Shown here: positions 15,228 to 22,571 of the stretch, in pieces
How positions within the stretch are numbered: position 1 is the stretch's first letter
Layout: the number at the start of each line of letters is the position of its first letter
From: SLRI01 sp964576715
GTDB lineage: Bacteria > Pseudomonadota > Alphaproteobacteria > Geminicoccales > Geminicoccaceae
Assembly: GCA_964576715.1 (NCBI GenBank)
Contig: CAZNWE010000039.1
Coordinates: 1 to 38,642, forward strand
Direction of reading: 5' to 3'
DNA: 38,642 nucleotides
Translations under genes and position numbers: made by a program
The notes under the pieces: generated by a model
What the model was told of the DNA's origin: nothing
Database searches by the model: none
The model's input: the letters and a program-made list of their open reading frames with translations, nothing else

Positions 15228-16261
15228 CGACGTACGCCTGGCCCATAGACATCCGCCATGGCATGGCCTGCGGCGAACGGCTCGTCTTCGAGGACGTCGA
15301 GCGTCTCGCGGCCATAGACCGTGCCCCGGCCGCTGATCCAGGGGCGGATCGCCGGCCGGCCGGCCACCTCGCCGACGCTGGCGATGCCGGCGTCGAAGCG
15401 GCTGGCGATGATCGAGCGGAAGGTGGTGGCCGCGCCCGCTTCAACCTGTCCCCGGCGGTGCAGGAGAGCGAGGCGGGCAGCGCTGCCGGTGCCGCAGGGC
15501 GAGCGGTCGACCCGGCCGGGTGGCATGATCGTGGCGTTGAGCGGTCCGCCGTCGCCGTCGGTCATGAACATCAGATAGGCGAGCCCGGCAATGCCGGCGT
15601 GCAGCGGGTGGACGGGATGGAAAAGTGCCTGTGCAGTCTCGAGGATCGCCATGCCGGCGTCGACCAGTCGCCGCGCCTGGTCGGGCGTGATCGACAGGCC
15701 GAGCGGGGCGGCCTCGACCAGGAGGTAGAAGACACCGCCGAAGACGATCGCCGCCGTCACCAGGCCCAGTCCCGGGACCGCGAAGGCCAGCCCGTCCTCG
15801 ACCACGAAGCTCCACGGCATCTTTAGCCGCACGCCGTCGCAGCGGCCGGCGCTGCAGCGCGCCTGGACCGGCACCGGCCCCGCCGCGGTGTCGAGCACGA
15901 GCCGGGTCACCGGCTCGACCATCGGCAGCCGTCCCGAGGCCAACAACGCCGTGGTCACACAGATCGCATTCGAGCCCGACATGGCGTGGCAGCGGTCCGG
16001 CTGCAGCACGATGAAGCCGGCATCGGTGCCGGGTGCCCGGGGCTCGAGGAGGAGGTTGACCGAGGCCTGCGGCTGGCCGCGCGGCTCCAGCACCAGGTAA
16101 CGTCGGAGCCGGTCGTCGACGCTATTCAGATGCACCAGCGTCTCGAGCACGGTGGCGCCGGGAAGCTGTGGGGCACCGGCGATGAGCACCTTGCCGAGTT
16201 CGCCCTCGGCATGCACGAGCATCAGCTCGAGCCTGCTGCCGGGGCGCAAGAGCCCGCTCAT
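15224..16261 (-). CDS. Proline racemase-family protein with Ser/Cys active-site pair
   Basis: A 345-residue member of the proline racemase superfamily, covering proline racemase, 4-hydroxyproline 2-epimerase and trans-3-hydroxyproline dehydratase. The first catalytic position, normally Cys in an MCGHG/MCGxN motif, is Ser here (HAMSGSNAICV, near residue 94). The second Cys is kept in VDRSPCGTGSAARL. A Ser/Cys pair has been reported for family members with hydroxyproline epimerase and/or dehydratase activity; the older two-Cys racemisation mechanism cannot operate unchanged. There is no signal peptide. The ATG at 16261 has a weak ribosome site. It heads a minus-strand operon with hemW (4-base overlap) and a hydrolase, and is divergent from the small membrane genes. 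Confidence 0.88.
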   Translation of the reverse strand: MSGLLRPGSRLELMLVHAEGELGKVLIAGAPQLPGATVLETLVHLNSVDDRLRRYLVLEPRGQPQASVNLLLEPRAPGTDAGFIVLQPDRCHAMSGSNAICVTTALLASGRLPMVEPVTRLVLDTAAGPVPVQARCSAGRCDGVRLKMPWSFVVEDGLAFAVPGLGLVTAAIVFGGVFYLLVEAAPLGLSITPDQARRLVDAGMAILETAQALFHPVHPLHAGIAGLAYLMFMTDGDGGPLNATIMPPGRVDRSPCGTGSAARLALLHRRGQVEAGAATTFRSIIASRFDAGIASVGEVAGRPAIRPWISGRGTVYGRETLDVLEDEPFAAGHAMADVYGPGVRR

Positions 16262-16345
16262 GGCAGCGGTCCGGGTTGCACTCGAGCCTGCCGCTGCCTA
16301 TAGGGGCTGCTAGCCAGCGACCGCCACGGGACCGGGCTCGAGCCG

Positions 16346-16537
16346 ATGCGCCTGCTGCTTGCCATCTTTCTGCCGTTCGTCGCCTTCTTCACCATCGGCA
16401 GGCCCATCGCCGGCATCATCTGCCTGATCCTCCAGTTCACGATCATCGGCTGGATACCGGCCGCCCTCTGGGCCGTCTACGCGCTTTCCCAGTGGACCAC
16501 CGATCGCAAGATCGAGGCGGCGCGGCGCGGCGGGTGA
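16346..16537 (+). CDS. YqaE/Pmp3-family small membrane protein
   Basis: A 63-residue protein with two hydrophobic helices (about residues 3-16 and 20-45) and a basic tail. The pattern LPFVAFFTIGRPIAGIICL followed by FTIIGWIPAALWAVYAL matches the Pmp3/YqaE family, small inner-membrane proteins often induced by salt or cold stress and thought to affect membrane potential. No good Shine-Dalgarno sequence precedes the ATG at 16346, but the family match starts right at this codon. Its stop overlaps a GTG start of the next gene (GTGA), so the two are probably translated together. Confidence 0.82.
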   Translation: MRLLLAIFLPFVAFFTIGRPIAGIICLILQFTIIGWIPAALWAVYALSQWTTDRKIEAARRGG

Positions 16538-16800
16538 CGGCGGTGCAGCTGCCCCCGATCACCGCCGCCACGGTCGTCAAGCTGGTCGTCGCCTCGCTCT
16601 GCGTCGGCTTGCTCCTCGCCTATTTCAATGCCGACCCGCTCGACCTGCTCTACTGGGCGCGGGACCAGGTGACGACCGTCCTCGGTGACGCCACGGGTTG
16701 GCTGCAGTGGGCGATCAAGTACATCTTCATCGGTGCGGTCGTCGTCGTGCCGATCTGGCTGATCAACTATCTCTGGCGGGCGGCGCGCGGCAAGTCGTGA
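16534..16800 (+). CDS. DUF6460-type small membrane protein
   Basis: An 88-residue protein with two predicted membrane segments: TVVKLVVASLCVGLLLAYF near the N-terminus and YIFIGAVVVVPIWLINYLW near the C-terminus. The layout, with an NADPLDLL loop and a closing GAVVVVPIWLI helix, resembles the alphaproteobacterial DUF6460 family of unknown function. The start is uncertain. GTG at 16534 overlaps the YqaE-like stop as GTGA and is preferred; a second GTG lies at 16543. An in-frame ATG lies far upstream at 16276 but would read through the whole YqaE-like gene in another frame and is rejected. Confidence 0.7.
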   Translation: MTAVQLPPITAATVVKLVVASLCVGLLLAYFNADPLDLLYWARDQVTTVLGDATGWLQWAIKYIFIGAVVVVPIWLINYLWRAARGKS

Positions 16801-16919
16801 ACACCAGGTGTCGGACCTTTGCGGTGAGTTGGTGCGTGCCCCGGGGCTTATCGGCCGATCGTGGCTGGGGTTCGGGCGCGGCGCGCGCATCGGGTGCCGG
16901 CGCCGCCGGGGCGGGCGAA

Positions 16920-16949
16920 TTTGCCACCTTTGTGACAGGATGTGGCAAA
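16920..16949. promoter_or_regulatory. 8-bp inverted repeat just upstream of the FNR box
   Basis: TTTGCCAC (16920-16927) and GTGGCAAA (16942-16949) are perfect inverted copies separated by 14 bases, ending 3 bases before the FNR-type box. The position, centred about 66 bases before the predicted transcription start, suits a second regulator acting on the oxidoreductase operon. It could also be a stem at the end of the small membrane-protein transcript. Confidence 0.45.
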
Positions 16950-16952
16950 ACC

Positions 16953-16966
16953 TTGATGTGGATCAA
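16953..16966 (+). promoter_or_regulatory. Perfect FNR/FixK-type box
   Basis: TTGAT-GTGG-ATCAA matches the FNR/ANR/FixK consensus TTGAT-N4-ATCAA at every fixed position. Its centre (16959.5) lies 41.5 bases before a likely start at 17001, the spacing of class II FNR-activated promoters, and TAGACT (16989-16994) fits as the -10 element. It precedes the 2-oxoacid oxidoreductase operon, whose radical, Fe-S chemistry is oxygen-sensitive, so low-oxygen induction makes sense. Confidence 0.75.
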
Positions 16967-16988
16967 CACGGACAGGCGACCAGGCGAC

Positions 16989-17001
16989 TAGACTTGCACT
17001 A
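16989..17001 (+). promoter_or_regulatory. Predicted -10 element and transcription start of the oxidoreductase operon
   Basis: TAGACT (four of six matches to TATAAT) at 16989-16994 is followed after six bases by an A at 17001, exactly 41.5 bases from the FNR-box centre. This leaves a 39-base leader before the first start codon. Predicted from spacing only. Confidence 0.45.
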
Positions 17002-17039
17002 AGATAACGACTGGAAGCCCTCGGCAGGGAAGGCGGCGC

Positions 17040-17654
17040 ATGTTGCAGATACGCATTCACGGACGTGGCGGTCAGGGGGTCGTCACGGCGGCGGAGCTAC
17101 TGTCCATTGCCGCCTTCGAGCAGGGACGGCATGCCCAGGCCTTCCCGAGCTTCGGCTCGGAGCGCACCGGCGCACCGGTGGTGGCCTTCTGCCGGATCGA
17201 CGACCGGCCGATTCGCTCGCGCGAGCCGATCCTCAGCCCCGACGTGCTGCTCGTCCAGGACCCGACGCTGCTCCACCAGGTCGACGTCTTTCAGGGCCTG
17301 CACGGCAACGGCTACGTGCTGATCAACAGCCGCCGCGGCTTCGCCGAGCTCGGCCTCGGCGAACTCGGCGAGCGGTTTCGCGAGGATCGATTGCTCACCG
17401 TGCCGGCGACCGCGATCGCTCTCGAGCATCTCGGCCGACCGATGCCCAACGCGGTGATGCTCGGCGGCTTCGCGGCCCTCGCCGGCATTCTCTCGATCGA
17501 TGCCGTGGCGCATGCGATCAACGACAAATTCGCAGGCGAGGTGGCTACGCGCAACATCGCCGCCGCGCGCGCCGCCTATGCGCTGGTCGGCAGCCGGCTG
17601 CCTGGCCCGCCGCCGGGAACCACGTCGCAGTCGCAGGAGGCCCGGCCATGCTGA
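17040..17654 (+). CDS. 2-oxoacid:acceptor oxidoreductase, gamma subunit
   Basis: A 204-residue protein of the POR_gamma family (PorC/VorC/KorC). The N-terminal IRIHGRGGQGVVTAAELLS block is the hallmark of the gamma domain; QAFPSFGSERTGAPVVAF and the C-terminal AVMLGGFAALAGI block follow. The gamma domain supports the catalytic alpha/beta core of 2-oxoacid:ferredoxin oxidoreductases, which decarboxylate pyruvate or a related 2-oxoacid to the acyl-CoA. The last 20 residues are a low-complexity Pro/Gly/Ser tail. The ATG at 17040 follows GGGAAGG. The gene leads the operon behind the FNR-type promoter, and its stop overlaps the next gene by seven bases. Confidence 0.92.
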   Translation: MLQIRIHGRGGQGVVTAAELLSIAAFEQGRHAQAFPSFGSERTGAPVVAFCRIDDRPIRSREPILSPDVLLVQDPTLLHQVDVFQGLHGNGYVLINSRRGFAELGLGELGERFREDRLLTVPATAIALEHLGRPMPNAVMLGGFAALAGILSIDAVAHAINDKFAGEVATRNIAAARAAYALVGSRLPGPPPGTTSQSQEARPC

Positions 17655-18901
17655 AGCAGATCGAAGGCTCCGAGGCCGTGGCCGAGGCGGTGGCCTTGTG
17701 CCGTCCCGAGGTGATCTGCGCCTATCCCATCTCGCCGCAGACCCACATCGTCGAGGGCATCGGGGCTCTCGTGAAGAGCGGGGCCTTGAGCCCGTGTGCC
17801 TTCATCAACGTCGAGAGCGAGTTCGCGGCGATGAGTGTCGCGATCGGCAGCTCGGCGACCGGGGCCAGGACCTATACGGCGACCGCCAGCCAGGGGCTCC
17901 TGTTCATGGCTGAGGCGGTCTACAACGCCTCGGGCCTCGGCCTGCCGATCGTCATGACCGTCGCCAACCGGGCGATCGGCGCACCGATCAACATCTGGAA
18001 CGACCACAGCGATTCGATGAGCCAGCGCGACAGCGGCTGGCTGCAGCTCTTCGCCGAGAGCAACCAGGAAGCGCTCGATATCCACATCCAGGCGTTCAAG
18101 CTCGCCGAGGAGCTGTCGATGCCGGTGATGGTCTGCATGGACGGCTTCATCCTCACCCACGCCTATGAGCGGGTGGCGATGCCGACCCAGGCGGAGGTCG
18201 ACGCCTTCCTGCCGCCCTACGAGCCACGCCAGGTGCTCGATCCGGCCGAGCCCGTCTCGATCGGGGCGATGGTCGGCCCCGAGGCCTTCATGGAGGTCCG
18301 CTATATCGCCCATGCCAAGCAGACCATGGCCTTGGAGCGCATTCCCGAGATTGCAGCCGAGTTCGAGACCGTGTTCGGTCGGGCCGCGGGTGGCCTCGTC
18401 CGCCGCTATCGGACCGAGGATGCGGAGACCATCGTCGTCGCCCTGGGCTCGGTGGTCGGCACGCTCGAGGAGGCGATCGACGCCATGCGCGACGCCGGCG
18501 TGAAGATCGGCCTCTTGTCGATCCGCTCGTTCCGCCCCTTCCCCTTGGCCGCGGTGCGCGCGGCACTCGAGCACGCCAAGCGTGTGGTGGTGCTGGAGAA
18601 AGCCTTCTCGGTCGGGCTCGGCGGGGTCGTCTCCACCGATGTCCGGGTCGCCCTCTCGGGCATCCAGCTGCACGGCTACACCGTGGTCGCCGGGCTCGGC
18701 GGACGGTCGATCACCCAGGCTTCGCTGCAGCGGGTGCTGGGCGAGGCGGTCGCGGACCAGCTCGAGCCGTTGACGTTCCTCGATCTCGACTGGGGCATCG
18801 TCAACCGCCAGCTCGCCCGCGAGGCGAGTATGCGCAGGAGCGGTCCGATCGCCGAGAACCTGCTGCGCGATCTCGGCACGGTCCAGGCCAAGGTGCATTG
18901 A
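17648..18901 (+). CDS. 2-oxoacid:acceptor oxidoreductase, alpha subunit
   Basis: A 417-residue PorA-type subunit combining the pyrimidine-binding domain of the thiamine enzyme (CAYPISPQTHIVEGI, then NVESEFAAMSVAIGSSATGA with the Glu that activates thiamine diphosphate) and a transketolase-C-like domain II from about residue 255. TATASQGLLFMAEA is a conserved substrate-side loop. Sequence alone does not separate pyruvate from 2-oxoisovalerate or 2-oxoglutarate, though size and domain order fit the four-subunit pyruvate/isovalerate type. AGGAGG lies seven bases before the ATG at 17648. The gene overlaps the gamma gene by seven bases, and the beta gene starts 10 bases behind it, so the subunits should be made in equal amounts. 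Confidence 0.92.
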   Translation: MLKQIEGSEAVAEAVALCRPEVICAYPISPQTHIVEGIGALVKSGALSPCAFINVESEFAAMSVAIGSSATGARTYTATASQGLLFMAEAVYNASGLGLPIVMTVANRAIGAPINIWNDHSDSMSQRDSGWLQLFAESNQEALDIHIQAFKLAEELSMPVMVCMDGFILTHAYERVAMPTQAEVDAFLPPYEPRQVLDPAEPVSIGAMVGPEAFMEVRYIAHAKQTMALERIPEIAAEFETVFGRAAGGLVRRYRTEDAETIVVALGSVVGTLEEAIDAMRDAGVKIGLLSIRSFRPFPLAAVRAALEHAKRVVVLEKAFSVGLGGVVSTDVRVALSGIQLHGYTVVAGLGGRSITQASLQRVLGEAVADQLEPLTFLDLDWGIVNRQLAREASMRRSGPIAENLLRDLGTVQAKVH

Positions 18902-18911
18902 GGACGCTCTG

Positions 18912-19931
18912 ATGACCCAGCCCATCAAGTTCTACCAGACCGGCACCTTCACCGTCGGCAACCGCCTGCTCTCGCCCGAGGAGCGGACCGTCCAGGCCTC
19001 GATCAACCGCAACAACTCGCTCAACTCGGGGCACCGCGCCTGCCAGGGCTGCGGCGAGGCCCTCGGTGCCCGCTATGCCGTGGATGCGGCGATGCGGGCG
19101 ACCGGCGGCCAGCTGGTTGCGGCCAACGCCACCGGCTGCCTCGAGGTCTTCTCCACCCCCTACCCCGAGACCTCCTGGCAACTGCCCTGGCTGCATTCGC
19201 TGTTCGGCAACGCCGCCGCGGTCGGCACCGGCATCGCCGCCGCCCTCCACGTCAAGGCGCAAAAAGCCGGCAAGCAGCACAGCGACATTCGGGTGATCGC
19301 CCAGGGTGGTGACGGTGGCACTACCGATATCGGCTTCGGCTGTCTTTCCGGGATGTTCGAGCGCAACGACGATGTGCTCTACATCTGCTACGACAACGAG
19401 GCCTATATGAACACTGGCGTGCAGCGCAGCTCGGCGACGCCGCCCGCAGCTCGGACCGCCACGACCCAAGCCGTCGGCGACGAGCCCGGCGCCCCGTTCG
19501 GCCAGGGCAAGAACCTGCCACGTTTGGCGATGGCGCACGAGATCCCCTACGTGGCGACCGCCACCGTGGCCGATCTGCGCGATCTCGAGACCAAGGTCGA
19601 AAAGGCGATGACCTTCCACGGGGCCCGCTATCTCCACGTCTTCGTCCCCTGCCCCTTGGGCTGGGGCTCGGCCAGCTGCGATACCATCAAACTGGCCCGG
19701 CTGGCGCGCGAGACCGGCATCTTCCCGGTCTTCGAGGCGGAGCACGGGGCGGTGACCGACGTCACCAAGATCCGCCATCAGGTGCCGGTCGACGCCTATC
19801 TCCGCCTGCAGAAGCGCTTTGCCCACCTGTTCGGCGATCCGGGTCGTCCCGAGGTCGTCGCCCGCATCCAGGCCGCCGCCGACCGCAATATCGAGCGGTT
19901 CGGCCTGCTCGACGAAAGCCACCGTTCATGA
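18912..19931 (+). CDS. 2-oxoacid:acceptor oxidoreductase, beta subunit (thiamine diphosphate, 4Fe-4S)
   Basis: A 339-residue PorB-type subunit. It carries the thiamine diphosphate/Mg motif GDGGTTDIGFG (residues 133-143) continuing to YDNEAYMNTGVQRSS. The Cys for the proximal [4Fe-4S] cluster are C44 and C47 (RACQGCGEA), C76 (ATGCLEV) and C247 (VPCPLGW), the usual PorB arrangement. Electrons from the hydroxyethyl-thiamine intermediate pass through this cluster to the ferredoxin module. In classic complexes that module is a small separate delta subunit; here it is fused to the next gene's product. The stop overlaps the next start by four bases (ATGA). Confidence 0.93.
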   Translation: MTQPIKFYQTGTFTVGNRLLSPEERTVQASINRNNSLNSGHRACQGCGEALGARYAVDAAMRATGGQLVAANATGCLEVFSTPYPETSWQLPWLHSLFGNAAAVGTGIAAALHVKAQKAGKQHSDIRVIAQGGDGGTTDIGFGCLSGMFERNDDVLYICYDNEAYMNTGVQRSSATPPAARTATTQAVGDEPGAPFGQGKNLPRLAMAHEIPYVATATVADLRDLETKVEKAMTFHGARYLHVFVPCPLGWGSASCDTIKLARLARETGIFPVFEAEHGAVTDVTKIRHQVPVDAYLRLQKRFAHLFGDPGRPEVVARIQAAADRNIERFGLLDESHRS

Positions 19932-21565
19932 CCATGGAAAAGCCCTTCGCGATCACCCTCGATCCGGGCTCGTCGCTCGCCAACAAGACCGGCACCTGGC
20001 GCACCGAGAAGCCGATCTATGTCGACCGGCTGCCGCCCTGCAACGCCCAGTGCCCGGCCGGCGAGGACATCCAGGGCTGGCTCTACCACGCCGAGAGCGG
20101 CGACTACGAGGCGGCGTGGCGGCATCTGACCCGGGACAATCCGTTCCCGGCGATCATGGGCCGGGTCTGCTACCACACCTGCGAGAGTGTCTGTAATCGT
20201 GCACAGCTCGACGAGGCGGTCGGCATCAACTCGGTCGAGCGCTTCCTCGGCGACGAGGCGCTGCGCCGCGGCTGGCAGTTTCCGGCCCCGGCGCGCGAGA
20301 GCGGTCGTCACGTCCTGGTGGTCGGCGCCGGGCCCTCCGGGCTTTCCGCCGCCTACCACCTGCGCCGGCTGGGTCACGCGGTAACGGTGATCGAGGCCGG
20401 CGCGGCGGCCGGCGGGATGATGCGCTACGGCATTCCCAAATACCGTCTGCCGCGCGACGTGCTCGATGCCGAGGTGCAGCGTATCGCCGACATGGGCGTC
20501 ACCTTCCGGTACGGCGAGAAGGTCGACAACATCGCCGAGACCATGGCGGCGCTCGGTGCCGAGGCGGCGTTCCTGGCGATCGGCGCGCATATCGCCAAGC
20601 GCGCCTACATTCCGGCCAAGGACTCCGCCCGCATTCTCGATGCGGTGTCGGTGCTGCGGTCGATGGAGGACGCCGCCGAGCAACCGATGCTGGGACGTCG
20701 GGTGGCGGTCTACGGTGGCGGCAACACCGCGTTCGACGTGGCCCGCACGGCGCGGCGGCTCGGTGCCACCGAGGCGGTCATCGTCTATCGCCGCAATCGC
20801 GAGCGCATGCCAGCGCACGCGTTCGAGCTCGAGGAGGCGCTCGAGGAAGGCGTCATGGTCAAGTGGCTGAGCACCATCACCAAGGCCGAGGGCTCGACCC
20901 TGACGATCGAGAAAATGGCGCTCGACGAGAAGGGCTTCCCGCAGCCGACCGGCGAGTTCGAGACCCTCGACACTGATTCGCTGATCCTGGCGCTCGGCCA
21001 GGATGTCGATCTGTCGCTGATGGAGGGGATCGAGGGGCTGGTCGTCGAGAACGGTGTCGTCCAGGTCGACCCGGTGACGATGATGACCGGCCGAGCCGGC
21101 ATCTTTTGCGGTGGCGACATGTCGCCCGGCGAGCGTAACGTCACGGTGGCGATCGGCCAGGCGAAGAAGGCGGCACGCCACATCGACGCCTATCTGCGCG
21201 GCGAGGCCCTGCCACCCAAGCCGGAGCAACAGATCGCGACGCCCGACCGCCTCAACACCTGGTATTACACCGACGCGCCCAAGACCGTGCAGCCGCACCT
21301 CGACCTCGCCCGGCGGACCAGCAGCTTCGACGAGGTGCAGGGCGGACTCGACCAGGACACGGCCCTGTTCGAGGCGCGCCGCTGCCTGAGCTGCGGCAAC
21401 TGCTTCGAGTGCGACAACTGCTACGGTGTGTGCCCGGACAACGCGGTGATCAAGCTCGGACCCGGCCAGCGCTTCGCCTTCAACTACGACTACTGCAAGG
21501 GCTGCGGCATCTGTGCCGCCGAGTGCCCGTGCGGGGCGATCGACATGGTCAAGGAGACCGTCTGA
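19928..21565 (+). CDS. GltD/NfnB-like NAD(P)H:FAD oxidoreductase fused to a 2x[4Fe-4S] ferredoxin domain
   Basis: A 545-residue flavoprotein fusion. The N-terminal Fer4_20-like region has C38, C42, C81, C85 and C89. An FAD Rossmann motif VVGAGPSGLSAAYHL lies near residue 131, and an NAD(P)-binding motif VAVYGGGNTAFDVARTA near 258, followed by YRRNRER, whose Arg residues point to NADP(H). The last ~70 residues hold two ferredoxin motifs, CFECDNCYGVCP and CKGCGICAAECP, plus an extra CLSCGNC. This tail replaces the PorD subunit absent from the operon. The whole could link 2-oxoacid oxidation to NADP+ reduction, as in NADP-linked 2-oxoglutarate oxidoreductases of aromatic-degrading betaproteobacteria, or run in reverse. 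Translational coupling to the beta gene (ATGA) supports one complex. Confidence 0.9.
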   Translation: MTMEKPFAITLDPGSSLANKTGTWRTEKPIYVDRLPPCNAQCPAGEDIQGWLYHAESGDYEAAWRHLTRDNPFPAIMGRVCYHTCESVCNRAQLDEAVGINSVERFLGDEALRRGWQFPAPARESGRHVLVVGAGPSGLSAAYHLRRLGHAVTVIEAGAAAGGMMRYGIPKYRLPRDVLDAEVQRIADMGVTFRYGEKVDNIAETMAALGAEAAFLAIGAHIAKRAYIPAKDSARILDAVSVLRSMEDAAEQPMLGRRVAVYGGGNTAFDVARTARRLGATEAVIVYRRNRERMPAHAFELEEALEEGVMVKWLSTITKAEGSTLTIEKMALDEKGFPQPTGEFETLDTDSLILALGQDVDLSLMEGIEGLVVENGVVQVDPVTMMTGRAGIFCGGDMSPGERNVTVAIGQAKKAARHIDAYLRGEALPPKPEQQIATPDRLNTWYYTDAPKTVQPHLDLARRTSSFDEVQGGLDQDTALFEARRCLSCGNCFECDNCYGVCPDNAVIKLGPGQRFAFNYDYCKGCGICAAECPCGAIDMVKETV

Positions 21566-21684
21566 AGAGCGAGCCGGCGGGGCATTCAGCGCCCTCCCCG
21601 TTGCTCCACTGGCCTGGCGGCCGGCGGGGTTGGCGATCGGGTCAGTGCGAAGGTCGTCACGGGCGCGGCGGAGGGATCAGCGAG

Positions 21685-22458
21685 ATGACGAACCATGCCG
21701 GCGACCTGTTCAAGGTAGGCCTCAAGGCCGTGCTCTTCGATCTCGACGGCGTGGTGACTGACACCGCCGCCGTGCACGCCGAGGCCTGGAAGCGGCTGTT
21801 CGACAGCTACCTCGCCAAGCGCGACGGCCGCCAGGCACCGTTCAGGGTGCCCGAGGACTACACCGCCTATGTCGACGGCAAGCCGCGCTACGAAGGGGTC
21901 CGCTCGTTTCTCCTTGGTCGAGGCATCGACCTGCCCTGGGGCACGGTCGACGATCCGCCCGACGCCGAGACGATCTGTGGCCTCGGCAACGCCAAGAACA
22001 TCTTCTTCAATCAGGTGATCGACGAGGACGGCGTCGACGTGTTCGAGAGCACGATCAGGTTGATCGAGGCGTTGCGCGCTGCCGGCGTCAAGACGGCTTG
22101 CGTCTCCTCGTCGAAGAACTGCCGGCCGGTCCTCGAGCGCACCGGGCTGCTCGGGCATTTCGACGTCGTCTTCGACGGCAACGATCTGCAGCGGGAGAAC
22201 CTGCCGGGCAAGCCCGAGCCCGATGCCTTCCTGCGCAGCGCCGAACGCGTCGGGACGACCCCGGCCACCACGGCCGTGGTCGAGGATGCGGTTTCGGGCG
22301 TTCAGGCTGGCCATGCCGGCCGGTTCAAGCAGGTCATCGGCCTCGACCGGGGGGCCGGGCGCGACGCACTGCTGGCCGCCGGCGCCGATGTCGTCGTCGA
22401 AGACCTTGCGGTCTTCCTCCCCGATGCCCGCGAGCTCCGGCCCCCTGCGGCTGGCTGA
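21685..22458 (+). CDS. HAD-superfamily beta-phosphoglucomutase-like hydrolase
   Basis: A 257-residue HAD protein of the beta-phosphoglucomutase/phosphatase group. Motif I is FDLDGVVTDT (nucleophile and acid Asp), motif II CVSSSKN, motif III Lys in GKPEPD, and motif IV VVEDAVSGVQAG. The cap region YVDGKPRYEGVRSFLLGRGI is the form seen in beta-PGM-like proteins found beside GH65 maltose or trehalose phosphorylases. No such phosphorylase is in the window. The ATG at 21685 has GGAGGG nine bases upstream, and the gene begins 119 bases after the oxidoreductase operon. It could be co-transcribed; no terminator was seen between. Substrate undetermined. Confidence 0.88.
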   Translation: MTNHAGDLFKVGLKAVLFDLDGVVTDTAAVHAEAWKRLFDSYLAKRDGRQAPFRVPEDYTAYVDGKPRYEGVRSFLLGRGIDLPWGTVDDPPDAETICGLGNAKNIFFNQVIDEDGVDVFESTIRLIEALRAAGVKTACVSSSKNCRPVLERTGLLGHFDVVFDGNDLQRENLPGKPEPDAFLRSAERVGTTPATTAVVEDAVSGVQAGHAGRFKQVIGLDRGAGRDALLAAGADVVVEDLAVFLPDARELRPPAAG

Positions 22459-22571
22459 CCAGCGCTCGGATCCAGGCAGGTCCCGATAGCGCATCTGCCC
22501 GAGAACGCCTTTTCCCGGCGATCCCAGAGCCGTGTGGAGCCGCCGCCGTCAGCCACCGCAAGCGGCTCAGT

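Noticed and set aside
16276..16533. A longer start for the DUF6460-type protein
   Set aside because: It would read in another frame through the whole YqaE-like gene, which has a clear family match.
22459..22571. A bidirectional terminator between the convergent HAD and sulfotransferase genes
   Set aside because: No perfect stem with a following T-run could be found on either strand.
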